64,000 nucleotides of DNA from Pestalotiopsis fici W106-1 (taxonomy: Eukaryota; Ascomycota; Sordariomycetes; Amphisphaeriales; Sporocadaceae): assembly GCF_000516985.1 (NCBI RefSeq), contig NW_006917091.1, forward strand, positions 6,487,521 through 6,551,520, in the 5' to 3' direction. The translations under genes and the position numbers were made by a program. How positions within the stretch are numbered: position 1 is the stretch's first letter; every line of letters begins with the position of its first letter. Positions 11,658 to 23,382 of this stretch are shown here, in pieces. The notes below the pieces were generated by a model. It did no database searches. It was not told where the DNA came from and worked only from the letters and a program-made list of their open reading frames with translations.

Positions 11658-14600
11658 CTTATTAACCTCGCCATGGGCACAGAGGTACTTGATAGAGCAG
11701 CAAGGCAAGTTGAGCTGAGGTTCCCCCTTTATCATATCCAAAAACCGCATATCAATGCGCAAAAGCCGAGCTCAAGCAGATAGTATGTAGTGAGGTCGGT
11801 CGTGGGTTCGCTTTAGCAATCACTCGACCGGATCGTCATGCCTGCAGTGCAGCAAACCCTTGCGTCTCGGGCCACACTTGCATCTTGAAAACTTCCCGGA
11901 GGTGAGGAGGCTGGATCATGATTCTTCTTTCAACCAGAGCATGCCAGCTCGTCGTCATGTTTACTGCATGAGGACCCAGAAGGGGACTCGAGGGAACAAC
12001 ATTGAACCTACAAATTCGGAGACATTTCAACTCTTCCTGCGGGGTTGAGAGCGTATAGACATGATGCATCATCCCTTGACCGCACACCATGATTCTCGTC
12101 TACTCACCTCTTGACACATATTTCTGTCTCTCTTGTCTCTATCTATTTTCTTTCTAATGACAACAAATCGGCAAAGAAGAGTCAGCATTTAGACTCCACT
12201 AACCTGACTGATTTCTCCTCTCGGGGAAGGACCCGCGATGCATTAGCTATTAGTAGTGTATGTATACTAGAAAAGTAGGGCACTTCTAAACCAACGCCAG
12301 AAGGTGAAGCTTGCCCCGATGCAGTGGTAGTCGTTTATTTCCTACCTCTGGGCTAGTCTGTGGAAAAAACTCTTATACACTTTGGATAGGTGCGTATAAA
12401 AAAGCCACGACAAAGAATGCTTCTTAGTGGTGTATAGGAGCAGACCGCCAGTTCTGTATCTAGTGAGATCCTTGCTCAAAGATCTTCTCTCATTGAGAAG
12501 GGGTTGTTTGGAAGAATCAAAAAAAGAGAGAGAGAGAAAAAACTCTTTCTTCTCCTCTTCCACTCGGAAGCCGCCGCTTTCAATCGAGACTCTCCACAGA
12601 CATGAATTAGCCAGTCACTTTATACTCAACCCGGACACATTTCAAAAGGCAATAGACTCTTTAGAGACAGCTCTCCTTGTCTAATTCTCTTCCCCGGACG
12701 AATCGGCTCGTATCAATAAAGGCACTACTACTCTGTGGCATTCTTCCCTTTTTGAAAAACTCCTTCTTTTTTGTGGTGGCATGATGACAATGGTGAATAA
12801 TTAAAGTATTTGACATGCTTCACTGGTGCGGTATACTACAGATTAATCACCTGTGTGCCTTGAGCATCTTGTGGTCAGTTCGCGGGACCATTCAAAACAA
12901 GCTTAATACTTGTAGCAACCACAGATATCACACATACGTCATTGTGTAATGGTAAGCTTTTTTCACTGGAATTGCTCCTCATTTGAATAGTCATTGGATA
13001 TCGTGAGTTTAGAGAGAAGCAGACGGGGAGAGAGAGGGCTGGTTGGCATTGGCAATTGAAACCGAGCTCAACCTGATCGCCCCCCTCTCCGTGTATAGAA
13101 ATACACTTTGATATCTAAAGTTTTGTGGCCCGTCCTCGTGATCAGGGTCCCAGAACCAGGCGCTAAGAAGGACTTCAGCCACCTTGACAATTCAGACATT
13201 GGAAGAATAGAGATGGAATAAAATAAAAAAAAAGAGGCGCTGACATGTTCGCAGAAATTTGAGCCGTGGTGGAGAATTTTACTACCAACCAAAGTATGCA
13301 ACCTTTTTTTTTGTCCTCTTCTTGCTGCTGGCTGCTGGCTGCTGTACCAACCACTACGAAAAAAAGCCAGAACAAAAAACGAGACTTGGCAACGAACCCG
13401 ACGTTGACACCACACACCACCATTTCACGAACCCCACGCAGAAAACTACCCTCTTTTCAATCTAGTAAATTATTTCCCCGGCCCTATACGCACTCTGCAT
13501 CCTATACTTTTTTTGCATCGCCAACTTCTCCATTTTGATTTGTCTGGTCTTGTTGAGATGTATTATCCTTTTTTCCCCCTGTGCACCCCCCAACGAATTT
13601 GATACTATGCTGTTTCTTGATAGTCGGGGCAAAGGTGGAGCTAAATCTGTGCTACATTTGCGTGATCAAGGAATCCTGCATGATTTCTCCCGCGGTTCAC
13701 TATCAAGAGCTCATAGCAGATGATGATTATTGTGTCCTTATCACAATGAGGTGATACTGCATTGAAAGGGGGAAGGGTTCACGAGGAGATGCATCTCTCG
13801 CTTTTATGACGTTTCCGATTCGGCGATAACGCGGTCGTGTATGGAGGCGCATTCCTTACCACTTTTGCGGCGGCAAGCTGTGATATGTCGGCGAATTTGT
13901 ACATGATCACGAAACCTCTTTCGTCTCTCCTCATATCGCGTAAATTCCTAGCATAGGTAGTCATGGTAGTACTTTGATGCGTTTCGCTGCAATGTACTAT
14001 AATGGAGAGCGCATTATCCATCGAGGTATGCGCATGATATACCCATTGACTAGTGCACGTCATGTCACATCGTCCATGTAAGTCATAGGGTTGATGTGTT
14101 TGGATGAGAAGCAGGTAATGTAAGACCAGGATGATTTCCACTTTGTTAACAACATCCTAGCAATTGACTATTTCCACCCTAGGGACATCATGGTAAATAC
14201 TGGTTGTGTACGATTGGTATTTCTCTCATTCCGTGTCCCGGTCAAGACTCTTGGAAGAACGAATAGCCTGCCGCTCCGAGGCTCCTTATGAACTGCTGTC
14301 TTGTGCAACATGTATGTTCTTAGTATGGTGTCCTATACACTACAATACGTTGTCGCATCTTCCACATTTCCGGCTGCAACTGGCACCCTCCATGTTTGCT
14401 GACCGGTCGCATTTCTTAGTTCTCTTCTCCACCTTTGCCCAGAGTTGCCTTTCCCCCGTTACCGAGGATTGATTGAATGATTGATTGATTGCACCAGTCG
14501 GAGTACCACCGAGATATCTTATTTCCCCTCTTCCGAACGACGAGGCCACGACACGACACGGGTCGGCCTCGAAGCCAGAAATGATGGATGACAGACTCTT

Positions 14601-15254
14601 ACAACATGATGACTCACGGACGGGACAATGGGGTTGGGCAGCGGAGCTGAGGTGCTTTTGCGACGCGGAAATGTCGAAGACGGAAAGGTTCTAGGCAAAA
14701 AGGCCTGGCCTTCTTACTCGAGATAATGCATGTTGAAAGAAAAGACTCCACTGGAAATGACCTGGGCGGGCCGAATGCTAAAAGAACTGGGACCCTTTCC
14801 CATTTAAGAGGCAGGCAGCGCAGGACATTTCTTATAATATATGACGGGAAGGGGCCGCTCGCCCGTTTCCTCGCTGTCGCAGTGCCGCAATATGCATCGG
14901 GGCTCCATCTAGATTATCTAGATTGGTATAGTCACATGTGCGTAGGAGCTTTTTTACGTGCATTGTGATTCGTGAAACCCAAGGGGAGGAAACAGTCGTG
15001 CTGAGCGTGTCGCCCAAAGCCCGCATATAATGCCTGTCACTCTCCCTGCGCAAATATGGAGCACATGCTGTCGCATAGGAGCATGGGCAGGCAAGATGCC
15101 GCGTTAGGTATCTCGTCGACAAGAATAACGCAAGGCAGAACCGGGAATTTCTCTCTGTGGCTTGCACTTGGCCGAGGAAACTCATCATCAAAACGTCATC
15201 ATGGCATCGTGATGGTTCTTTTGCATGTTCTTATCTTTCTCACACGTTATGTGT

Positions 15255-16700
15255 TCACGTCCGGGGCGCAAACGCAACTTCCGCCGGCACTCTAAAGGAC
15301 GCGCAGAACATGCGCTTGGCCGGCGCAACGTCGCGGACATTGTAGATGCTAGCCTCGCCGGGGTTCTCGGCATCTCCCGGGACCATCTTGACGCCCAACT
15401 CGCTCGTGAGGCGCTCGCAAATGTCCAAAAGGGGAACCTCGTCGTCGCTCTTGAGCGCAAAGCAGTGCACATGCACCAGTGGCAACTTGGTGCTCGTGTG
15501 CGGCGCAAATAGCTTCTCCTTGCCGGCATATAGGCCGCGGTAGTGATGCACAAACGTATAAGCAGAAGCGGGTAGGTTCATGACGAAGTGAGAGATCGTG
15601 GGTGGAACCGCGATCTTGTCCGGGGGCGGGAGAGGCTTATCCTTGTCGGAACGCCGGACTTTTCGCTGGACAATAACGTGGTCGCCCGCCTCCGAGGCCT
15701 GCAAGACCGAGTCGGCAGCCTTGTGTATGAAGGTGCGCCCGTCCTCGTTGAACGGCCTGACGTATTGGCCGACCTTGTTCTTCTTGATGGCTTCGTCGAG
15801 ATACTTGTAACTCTCTGGGTTCATGTCATTGGCCCAGACAAAGACACCCTTCTTGCCGGCCGGGACAGCAAAAGGCCCAATTCCGGCCATGACGTCGCAT
15901 ACAACCTCGCCAGGCTGGAAGGATCGAATGAGTCTAGTGTGCTCACTCTCCAACTTGCTGTTCCAGTATACCTTGCTGTAGTCGAAGTGAAAGGTGCACT
16001 CGTTCTCCCGCACCTCAACGTCCATGTCGTCGGGGCCGGCGAGGACCTCGTAGGCAAAGGTCCGAAACTCGGATTCCGTACCGACATTGTCCACCTTGTT
16101 GATCACGGTGCGGATGTGTGTGTTCTTATCCACCAGAATTTCGCCGATAATCTTCTTGTACGGGTGATATTGCTCTCTCAGATTCAAGTGTGCAACGTGG
16201 CCCGCGACATTGAAGCCGCTGGGGATCTCGCCATGTAGCTCCTCGGGCAGGATTGCCGTGATCACGTCCACAAAATTGAAGTAGTCGTAGTCGAGCTTGA
16301 GGTCATAGGGTACCACGACCAGCTCGTTCTGGTCGGAGGCCGTCTTGACGACCTCTCCCCATGTCGATGGCTCGCCGGCTTTGAACAAAGGATCGAGCAG
16401 TAGACATTTCTTGCCTAGCGCCGCTTGCGCCGAGTCCGGGTGCGGTGCAATCGGGCTGATACGCTCGACGTTGAGGAGCTCTTTGGACCGGGCGAGGTCC
16501 TTTCTTAAGCGCGAAATCTGCTTGACGTCGTTGATGGCGGCAGCGGCGAGCGGAATTGTCCTTGAAAAGAGGCTACGGTCGAGAGTGCCGGTGAACGGCC
16601 GCAGAACCGGCGGGCGAAAGAGATCTTCGACCGACTGAGGCGAGGAGCTCATTTTGGATTTGGGGGACAGCGAACGAAGAAATCGGGAAATGAGAGACAT
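15255..16700 (-). CDS. trm5: tRNA (guanine-37-N1)-methyltransferase Trm5
   Basis: A single exon of 481 codons, the usual length for fungal Trm5. The enzyme makes m1G37 beside the anticodon from S-adenosylmethionine and prevents frameshifting. Visible features: the Trm5/Tyw2 fold from about residue 125 (VVVPYDLKLDYDYFNFVDV), the LREQYHPYKKIIGEIL segment, the SAM loop CDVMAGIGPFAVPAGKKG at about 268-285, WANDMNPES, and the NLPASAY motif near 375-381. The first 16 residues (MSLISRFLRSLSPKSK) are basic and amphipathic, like a mitochondrial presequence. A second in-frame ATG at 16652 (MSSSPQSVEDLF) would give a cytosolic/nuclear form; yeast Trm5 is known to act in both places. It is divergent from the AlkB-type gene. 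Confidence 0.97.
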   Translation of the reverse strand: MSLISRFLRSLSPKSKMSSSPQSVEDLFRPPVLRPFTGTLDRSLFSRTIPLAAAAINDVKQISRLRKDLARSKELLNVERISPIAPHPDSAQAALGKKCLLLDPLFKAGEPSTWGEVVKTASDQNELVVVPYDLKLDYDYFNFVDVITAILPEELHGEIPSGFNVAGHVAHLNLREQYHPYKKIIGEILVDKNTHIRTVINKVDNVGTESEFRTFAYEVLAGPDDMDVEVRENECTFHFDYSKVYWNSKLESEHTRLIRSFQPGEVVCDVMAGIGPFAVPAGKKGVFVWANDMNPESYKYLDEAIKKNKVGQYVRPFNEDGRTFIHKAADSVLQASEAGDHVIVQRKVRRSDKDKPLPPPDKIAVPPTISHFVMNLPASAYTFVHHYRGLYAGKEKLFAPHTSTKLPLVHVHCFALKSDDEVPLLDICERLTSELGVKMVPGDAENPGEASIYNVRDVAPAKRMFCASFRVPAEVAFAPRT

Positions 16701-17317
16701 GGACCAGAGGTGCGTATTCTCTAGGCAGATACTCCAGCCTTGAGTTAGCCGAGTCTATCCAGGGAAGAAAAAAAGTACTCTAAAGAAGGAACGTATGTAC
16801 AATTGGGCATCTATAATCTAGGTCGCAGAATTGACCCCATCGCGAGGCTGCGAGAGGAGCACTACCAAGTCCCCAAAAAATTTATTTTAGCGGCCAGGGT
16901 CCCCCTCACCCACTGCCGATCATACGTGCAAGGCTACTAATTTTATAGTACTAATAATATGCCGTCATAAGGCTGAATGAGAATACTGGCGCAACGACGC
17001 GACTTACACACGCGTCTAAAGGCTTCGAGGACGTCATCGCTCAAGTATCCGGCAATTGGAAGAATTAGCATAAAACAAAAGCAAATGCAAGTTTTCGTCG
17101 GCATGGTCTTTTGGTTTAGAGATACCTCAATTACCTACGTCGCACATTTTCTTCAGACCGTCCTGGCCACCTTTTGTGGCTGACCTGCAGTAACTTTTTG
17201 ACTCTTCTTGACGTGCAAGATCTCGGGCCTTTCTGAGACCCAGGCAAAGTCTCAACCTCGTATAACAGAGTCTACAGCAACTCTCCAAACGCGAAAGTCC
17301 CTGAACGCTCATATGCC
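16701..17317. promoter_or_regulatory. Shared divergent promoter, TRM5 / AlkB homologue
   Basis: 617 bases lie between the two start codons, which face away from each other. No reading frame of note is present and the region is AT-richer in its middle (about 16870-16970). Both promoters must lie here. No specific factor site is claimed. Confidence 0.6.
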
Positions 17318-18630
17318 ATGTCTGCCAAGAAGCGCACGATAGATGCATTCTTCGGGGTTCCCAAGGCCAAGTCCAATGTAGATGAGATCGTCAAAAAGGC
17401 TCGTACCTCCACGACAGATGCAATAGTCGGCGGTGAGGCGAATGAGGACAAGGTTTTTGGTAGTTTTGACATTGTAGGTTCACACCCTTCTCTTCTATGT
17501 TCCACCTTAGAACAACCTCCATGATGTCTGTTCTAGGTGATGTGCGTTGAAAGTGGCTGGTCTTAGACGAGCTTGCAGCATCTACAGAATTCGTCCGAGC
17601 ATGGGTTAGCAGACAACCTACAATATGGACAATAGTCTCATCTCACTATGCAGCAAACCATGACTTTTATAAGAAATACTCGCTGATATGAAAAGATTAG
17701 ATTCAATACAGCCAACACCCAAACTATCCATTTCCAATAGCACACCTACCCGACCCATTATCCAATGAGTTACCATCACTGCCGTCGAGTATAGGACGAT
17801 CCATGACAGATCAGCCGGATCTAGACCTTCTCTACTTTGAGCCATATTTCCCACGCTCATCAGCCAAGCAGTTATTCGAGTTCTTGCGGAGCAGTTTGCC
17901 GTTTTACCGGGTAGAGTACGACATCAATAGGGGCGGGATATCAACACACATCCGTACTCCGCGATGGACGACAGTATTTGGCTTGGATGAAACAAGCCGT
18001 TTTGCTAGTAGCAACGACAGCAACGACATTGCCACAAACGACATTGTAGACGTCAAGACGGGTCGCAAGGTCGTTGGGGACCGGTTCTATGACAAGTACC
18101 CGCCGCGACCAATACCGCAGTGCCTGGACGCGCTGCGCCAGAGCTGCGAGGCCGCGACGGGCTGCAAGTTCAATTTCTGCCTCGTCAACTACTATGCCGG
18201 TGGCGCCGACAGTATCTCGTATCACAGCGATGATGAGCGGTTCCTCGGCCCGCTCCCGGCCATTGCGAGCTTCTCCCTCGGCGCCCGCCGTGACTTTTAC
18301 ATGAAGCACAAGCCGCCGCCCAAGGCGAACCAAACGCCTAGTTCGGCCGTGGCCGCGGAGCAGGGGGACGCAAAGCCGCTGAAATTGCCACTTGGGAGTG
18401 GTGATATGATCCTGATGCGTGGGACAACCCAGGCAAACTGGTTGCATTCAATACCCAAACGCTCTGGGAAGAACGCCGAGGACGGAGGCCGCATCAATAT
18501 TACTTTTCGACGGGCAATGGTCAAGGCCGGCACCGAAAACTACTATAATTACAATGTAGGCACGGGACCGGTGTATAGGTGGGATACCGTGAATCGAGAG
18601 ATGAGAAAATGGGACAAGCCGTTGCCATGA
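17318..18630 (+). CDS. AlkB-type 2-oxoglutarate/Fe(II) dioxygenase (ALKBH2/3-like)
   Basis: Exons 17318-17473 and 17701-18630 (intron 227 bp, phase 0) give 361 residues. The join FGSFDI/IQYSQHPNYPFPIAHLP restores the family's conserved YPFPI segment. The catalytic domain (about 88-340) has the iron ligands H227 and D229 in SYHSDDERF and H301 in NWLHSIPKR, and the 2-oxoglutarate arginine in RINITFRRA (R316, with R322 six residues on). This group repairs 1-methyladenine and 3-methylcytosine by oxidative demethylation. The N-terminus KRTIDAFF resembles a PCNA-interacting PIP box, with Lys in place of the first Gln. The intron is longer than its neighbours', so a small extra exon between 17474 and 17700 cannot be excluded. 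Substrate (DNA or RNA) is not decidable by eye. Confidence 0.92.
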
Positions 18631-18828
18631 TGTTTACAACAACCTGAGAAAATCGAAACCATGTTTTGTGAAAAGTCCCAGGACTGTGAGAAATGGGTAT
18701 TATGTCTATATGTGCCTGACGGGCTTACCAAGCTATTATTTCTGAACCATGAACCCGCAAACAGGTATCTACTAAACGCCAGTGGCCATAAAGAGCATTA
18801 TTCCACGCCATGTATCCATGAAACAGTC

Positions 18829-19927
18829 CTACTTTCCGAGCTTGAAAGTAGCGCTCGAGTATCTCCGTAGCGCATTCAGGAATACCTGGTAGCTGACTCC
18901 CTGGTTGTCAGGCTCGCAGTAGATCTCCGTAAGTCGAATCTGCCAGGGCGGGTACGATTGCAGGTCAACCCAAGGCGCAAATGAGATGAGGAGATCAGGC
19001 TCCTGCAAGACTTGTCGTAGCTCTTGGTCAATGACATTCATTGTGACCTCTTCTGGGCGAAGCTTGCCTCGCTGTGACATCTCGGTAAGAACCTTGGTCA
19101 GATCCACAACAGAATCACGGCCATCTTCGGCGGATATGATGTTCACACCCATCTTGGAAACCGTGCCGTCTACCGTATTAAAGCCGCCCTTTGCGCTGCT
19201 GCGGTAGTTGGGCGGCGCAAGAAGTGGCATGTTGGGCGAATGCATGTGGAGAGCAGGTGCTTGATATTTGCCGAACCAGTCTTGCAACCTCCTCGATATT
19301 TCACGACGTTCGCTCTCCATATTGTCCTTGAGAATGCCCGTCTTTTCATAGATCGTCAAGATTGGAATGCCCGCCGAGGCGCACCATGCCGTAATGTCTG
19401 CAACGTCATTAAGAAGTTTCACCTTGGCATCCCCGCGTTTTCCGCCCTCCTCCAAAGACATGATTATAGAGACATGCCTTGGCTTCTTCTTCAGCGTGCG
19501 AACATCCCGGGCAATATACTCGGGCGTGCGGTGATGGTAGCTCAGGACCGAGACGACATGTAACGACAGAGCGTGGTATGCAATGCGTAATCGGATGTAG
19601 AAGGAGAAAATGATGTGAATCAAGGCGTAGGTGAACTTGTAGAGCTGCTCCCGAAGAAATCCCCTGACACCAAAGCGGGACGGTTCTGCCGACTTGTATC
19701 TCGAGGGCACACCTTCACTGTCTTGCGTCTTCGAGGGGCTTGTGGGCGGCGAGGGTAGGTAGGGCTACGGTCAGTAAATTAGTATCACCTTTGTTTTGTA
19801 ATTGCTAGCGAGTATAAGTCTGGCGGCGTACCTTGAGGAGCTGTTCTCGCTCTGTGGCTTTCAAGGCTTTGCCGTCACTGCGCACATCTTCACGGTACCT
19901 AGCCGTGTCTTGCGCGCTGAAAGGCAT
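18829..19927 (-). CDS. nus1: Nus1, accessory subunit of dehydrodolichyl diphosphate synthase
   Basis: Exons 19927-19832 and 19764-18829 with a 67-bp phase-0 intron give 343 residues. Exon 1 encodes MPFSAQDTARYRED and ends EREQLLK, joining PYLPSPPTSPSK. A hydrophobic segment at about 70-95 (YALIHIIFSFYIRLRIAYHAL) fits the ER membrane anchor. The undecaprenyl-diphosphate-synthase-like domain follows (HVSIIMSLEEGG, AWCASAGIPILTIYEKTG) and lacks the catalytic Asp region of true synthases, as expected for Nus1. The C-terminus SSATFKLGK holds a KxG form of the RxG motif that Nus1/NgBR adds to the active site of the Rer2/Srt1 partner. Its role is dolichol for protein glycosylation at the ER. It converges on the AlkB gene (198 bp) and is divergent from COG6. 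Confidence 0.93.
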
Positions 19928-20749
19928 GTTGGTGTTTGTGCTGTGTGGGTAAAATCTAGATTCTTGCTATAATCTGTTTGAGATTTCCATGGAAGGAATC
20001 CAGCAGTATATGAATCTAGGAAACTCTCCAGGCGGAAAGCAAAAAGAGAGAGGTCTGCGAGTATTGTGTGAACAGATCGCCAGTAAAAGAGAGACGTAAT
20101 AATGCTGAATCTGAGCCACGCAAGTCTTGCCTCGTCTGCTTGTAGAACAGACCGAGGCGAAGCTCTGTTCTGCTGAGGGAAGAGGTGCCGAGGAAGCAAG
20201 CTGTGTGGTTCCGGGAGGTGTGGTGGTTTGCCAATCGCAGGCTGGCGATCATCAGAAAGTGCAACGTCAGTTTTTGGGGAAACATGCGTCGTCGCCCTGG
20301 TTGTGGCGGGCAGCCATGTGCCCAGAACCCAGCCGGTTAGCGGCTGTTTAGTGCACTGGCGACAGGCAGTTCAGCGGACCTGCAGCAGCAAATGGGTGTG
20401 GCTAAGCTGGCCTTGGCTCCGCAGCGAATTGCAGCTGATCCCTGTCATAATAGGTACGTACATTGGGGATGTCCCGCGCATCCATTGAACTGTCCCTCTT
20501 TCGATCCACGCTGTCTGTAACCCAGAGTACTGTGTACCTCCACGACGGCTTGTACCAACGACAAAGGCGGCGATTGCTTCGACTTGGCACAACCACGAAC
20601 TACTCGATCGGCGAACGGATACTGGACTGCAATCTCGCAGGACTGCTCATTGCGCTTTGGCAGCAGCGCCGTAAAAGCAGCCACAACGCCGACCAGCTCA
20701 TGATGCTTCATGCGACAGCCACTACTATCACCACCAACCGTTGAGCCCC
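19928..20749. promoter_or_regulatory. Shared divergent promoter, NUS1 / COG6
   Basis: 822 bases lie between the two opposed start codons. Short frames on both strands look random. Both genes serve glycoprotein biosynthesis, so coordinate control is conceivable, but no defined regulatory site was recognised. Confidence 0.55.
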
Positions 20750-23382
20750 ATGGAGCGAACGGGGTCGGGCTCGAGGGCTCTGTTTCCCAAGGGACCCAGT
20801 TATAGCCTCGAGGACTTCTCTAACAAGGACTTCATCGTACGGGATTTCGTCGACGATTTGGCTGAGAGCGTAAGCGTTGCGAATCGTCGTTCAGGTCCCA
20901 CAACAGCAGCCTTCGACCCGAAACCCCTGATCCGGACATTTGAAAGTATGCCTTGTCCCCGTGGCCGATGATATTGTATTTCACGAGCAATTTGCTAACA
21001 AATAATCCGCCTGTAGATGCACTGCAAGGACTCAGCAATCTCTCAGAAGAGCTCCAGGAGAAGGAATCCGAACTTCTGTCACAGGTACGGCGCGCTGAGG
21101 CCCAACATGATCAGACACTCGACACACTAGGTCGCAAGCTTGACCAATCCATCGACTCATTCGAAGCTCTGGACATCACTTTGAACAACCCCAATGGAAG
21201 CGATCGAGGAAATCGTGCCGATGGTGGTGGAAACGTTGCCGTACAAATCGGCGAGAAGCTGGAAGAGCTTGACAGGAAAAGGAGACGAGCCCAGGATGCC
21301 AATTTCTTGATCCAATGTTGGCTCGAGGTTAGCGAAACCGGAGAACTCACGTCGCTCCAAGACATCAGAAGACAAGGCGGCGCAGAGAACAAGGTGCGCT
21401 GTGCAGTCATTGCCCAACAGCTGATGCGCATCAGCCAGAGACTGGATCTCGCAGCATGGGGCCAAACAAATGGTTATCGCAATGGTGTCACAAACGGCGT
21501 AGTTGGCGCAGGCAGACCGAATCACAACACCCGAGAGGTGCTGGAAAAGTTCTGTGAGACCTTGGAGCAAGATCTTCTCAAACAGTTTAACAACAGCTAT
21601 CGACGCCAAAACTTTGACGATATGATGGAATGTGCCAAGGTGCTTCATGACTTCAATGGAGGTGCGAGTGTCATTGCTGTGTTTGTAAACCAGCATCAAT
21701 TCTTTATTGATCGCGATCAGCTCATTACAGATGAGGTCACGACGGATGGAGAAACGTGGGATCAGCTGGCGGACCCGGACCAAGATCCGCCTGGAGTCGA
21801 GCCGAGTCTACAGTCTCTTATCGATGAAGTCAAGATCGTCATGCAAGAAGAGTCATTCATCATCAAGCGGGCCTTTCCATACTACGAGACGGTCCTGACC
21901 AAGTTCATCCAGAGAGTTTTCCAGCAGTCTATACAACAGCGACTCGAGATGGTGCTGGACAAGGCAAACACTATATCTACTCTTGCATTCCTGCGCTCCC
22001 TACATGCCTCAAGGAGTTATATTAGCACTCTGATTGAAGACCTCAAACAACACGGCCTCACAGAGAATCCCGAGCCATGTACAGCACAGATTGCTCAAAC
22101 ATTGGACCAACAGATGGAAGAGTTGTTCGTTCCCTACATGGTCGGCAACTCGTACATTGAGCGAGAGAAAAAGAGCTTGGAGGAATTATTCAACTCCCTG
22201 CTGTTCAAGTACAACATTTATCATTCAAGGAGGAAAAAGGCACCGACTGGTTTCATGGCTTCCTTGGCTCAACAAGGCTCACAACTTATGGCGTCTGCCA
22301 AAGATGCCTATCTAGAGCGACTGGAATCTTCTGATTTGACGCCGACACAGAAAGCTCTCATGTTGAGAATTGGTGGCGTATCGGACGCGGACAAGAACAA
22401 GAACGAAATCGAGGTTTCGGAGGACGATGGCGTTCTCAGCACAGCCAACGCCAAGCGTATGATGCGCTGGCTCGCAGAAAGTGTCCGGCGCACACTCGAG
22501 CTGGGCAACCAGACTGAAACACCCAAAGATGTGGCAGTACTGCTGAATCTACTTATGACCAATATGGGCCAAGTCTACGTAGAGACGGCTCTGGACGCTG
22601 CCTTGGAAAAGGCTGCTTCCCAAGAGAACGTCAAGACAGAACCGGACTTGGCCTATCTCCCATCTGTCCGTCCGGCTGTCACGATTACAAGCATCATGTC
22701 CCGGTTCATCACCACGGTTCTCATTCGCCTTGCCGAGTCCAACACAACCGTTCGTCGCAGTATGGAAGCTCAGACAAAGATGGGCATTGAAGCTATTGAG
22801 AAGAAGACAAATGGCATACTCAAGTCTACGTTGGATGTTTTAACCAACTACGTGACAAAGCAGCTTGCCAATCAAAAGAAGGTCGATTTTCTACCCAAGG
22901 ACGATTCAGTGCTGGAGAATCTCCAGACCCCAACATGTGACAATATATGCGCCTTCCTGACCCGTGCTGTGGGTCTTATCTCGCAGGCTGTTGATGGCGC
23001 CAATCGATCTCATTTTGGCGATCAACTTGCGCTGGCCCTACAGAGGTTGCTACTCGACCATTTCAAGCGCTTCCGTGTCAACGCTGCCGGCGGTCTCATG
23101 GTAACTAAAGATATCGCAAAGTATGTTGGCACATTGAAGCAGGCAGAATGGTCACTGAGCAAGGACGTCGAGGCCAGCGTGGATTTGCTGACTGAGATCG
23201 GATATCTGTTCATCATTGGGCCCGAAGCACTGAAGGAAAGAAGCAGGAATCTTGCTGCTGGAGGCGCTGGAGGTGCGGGAGGAAGTGGAAAGAGATTGGC
23301 CAAAGCTGATTTCAAGGTATTTGTCAGCAACCGGGAAGACTCCAAGAGTGTAGGCATCCAAAGTGTCTTGGCTGGTCTCTGA
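20750..23382 (+). CDS. cog6: Conserved oligomeric Golgi complex subunit 6
   Basis: Exons 20750-20945 and 21017-23382 (71-bp intron, phase 1; GAA A|AT GCA restores ENALQGLSNL) give 853 residues. The N-terminal region (about 65-160) is a heptad-rich coiled coil (LSEELQEKESELLSQVRRAEAQ), as in all COG lobe subunits. The remainder is helical COG6 sequence: FLIQCWLEVSE, then the block around REVLEKFCETLEQDLLKQFN, then the long C-terminal helical rods with VGNSYIEREKKSLEELFNS. COG is the eight-subunit tether for retrograde intra-Golgi vesicles; Cog6 is in lobe B. The start chosen is the first in-frame ATG (MERTGSGSRALFPKG). The C-terminal Gly-rich run (AAGGAGGAGGSGK) is a loop insertion. Confidence 0.95.

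Larger units (their letters stand above)
4763..15254. other. Gene-free region of about 10.5 kb
   Basis: Between REG1 and TRM5 I find no reading frame with a recognisable domain, convincing codon structure or a splice-joinable series. The longest frames (around 8.9-9.4 kb and 10.3-11.0 kb, on both strands) are low-complexity or look like random translation. The sequence is not strongly AT-rich, so a RIP-silenced repeat is unlikely. It holds simple repeats, homopolymer tracts and TAGGTAGG clusters (separate entries). The part nearest REG1 (about 4.8-6.1 kb) probably includes its promoter and leader. Confidence 0.6.

Noticed and set aside
4763..15254. RIP-silenced transposon as an explanation of the gene-free region
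   Set aside because: Base composition is balanced, with no strong TA enrichment or dense stop codons, and no terminal repeats were seen.
15588..16238. 216-codon plus-strand frame
   Set aside because: Antisense shadow of TRM5, whose protein is clearly recognised.
21157..21783. 208-codon minus-strand frame
   Set aside because: Antisense to COG6, an unmistakable coding region.
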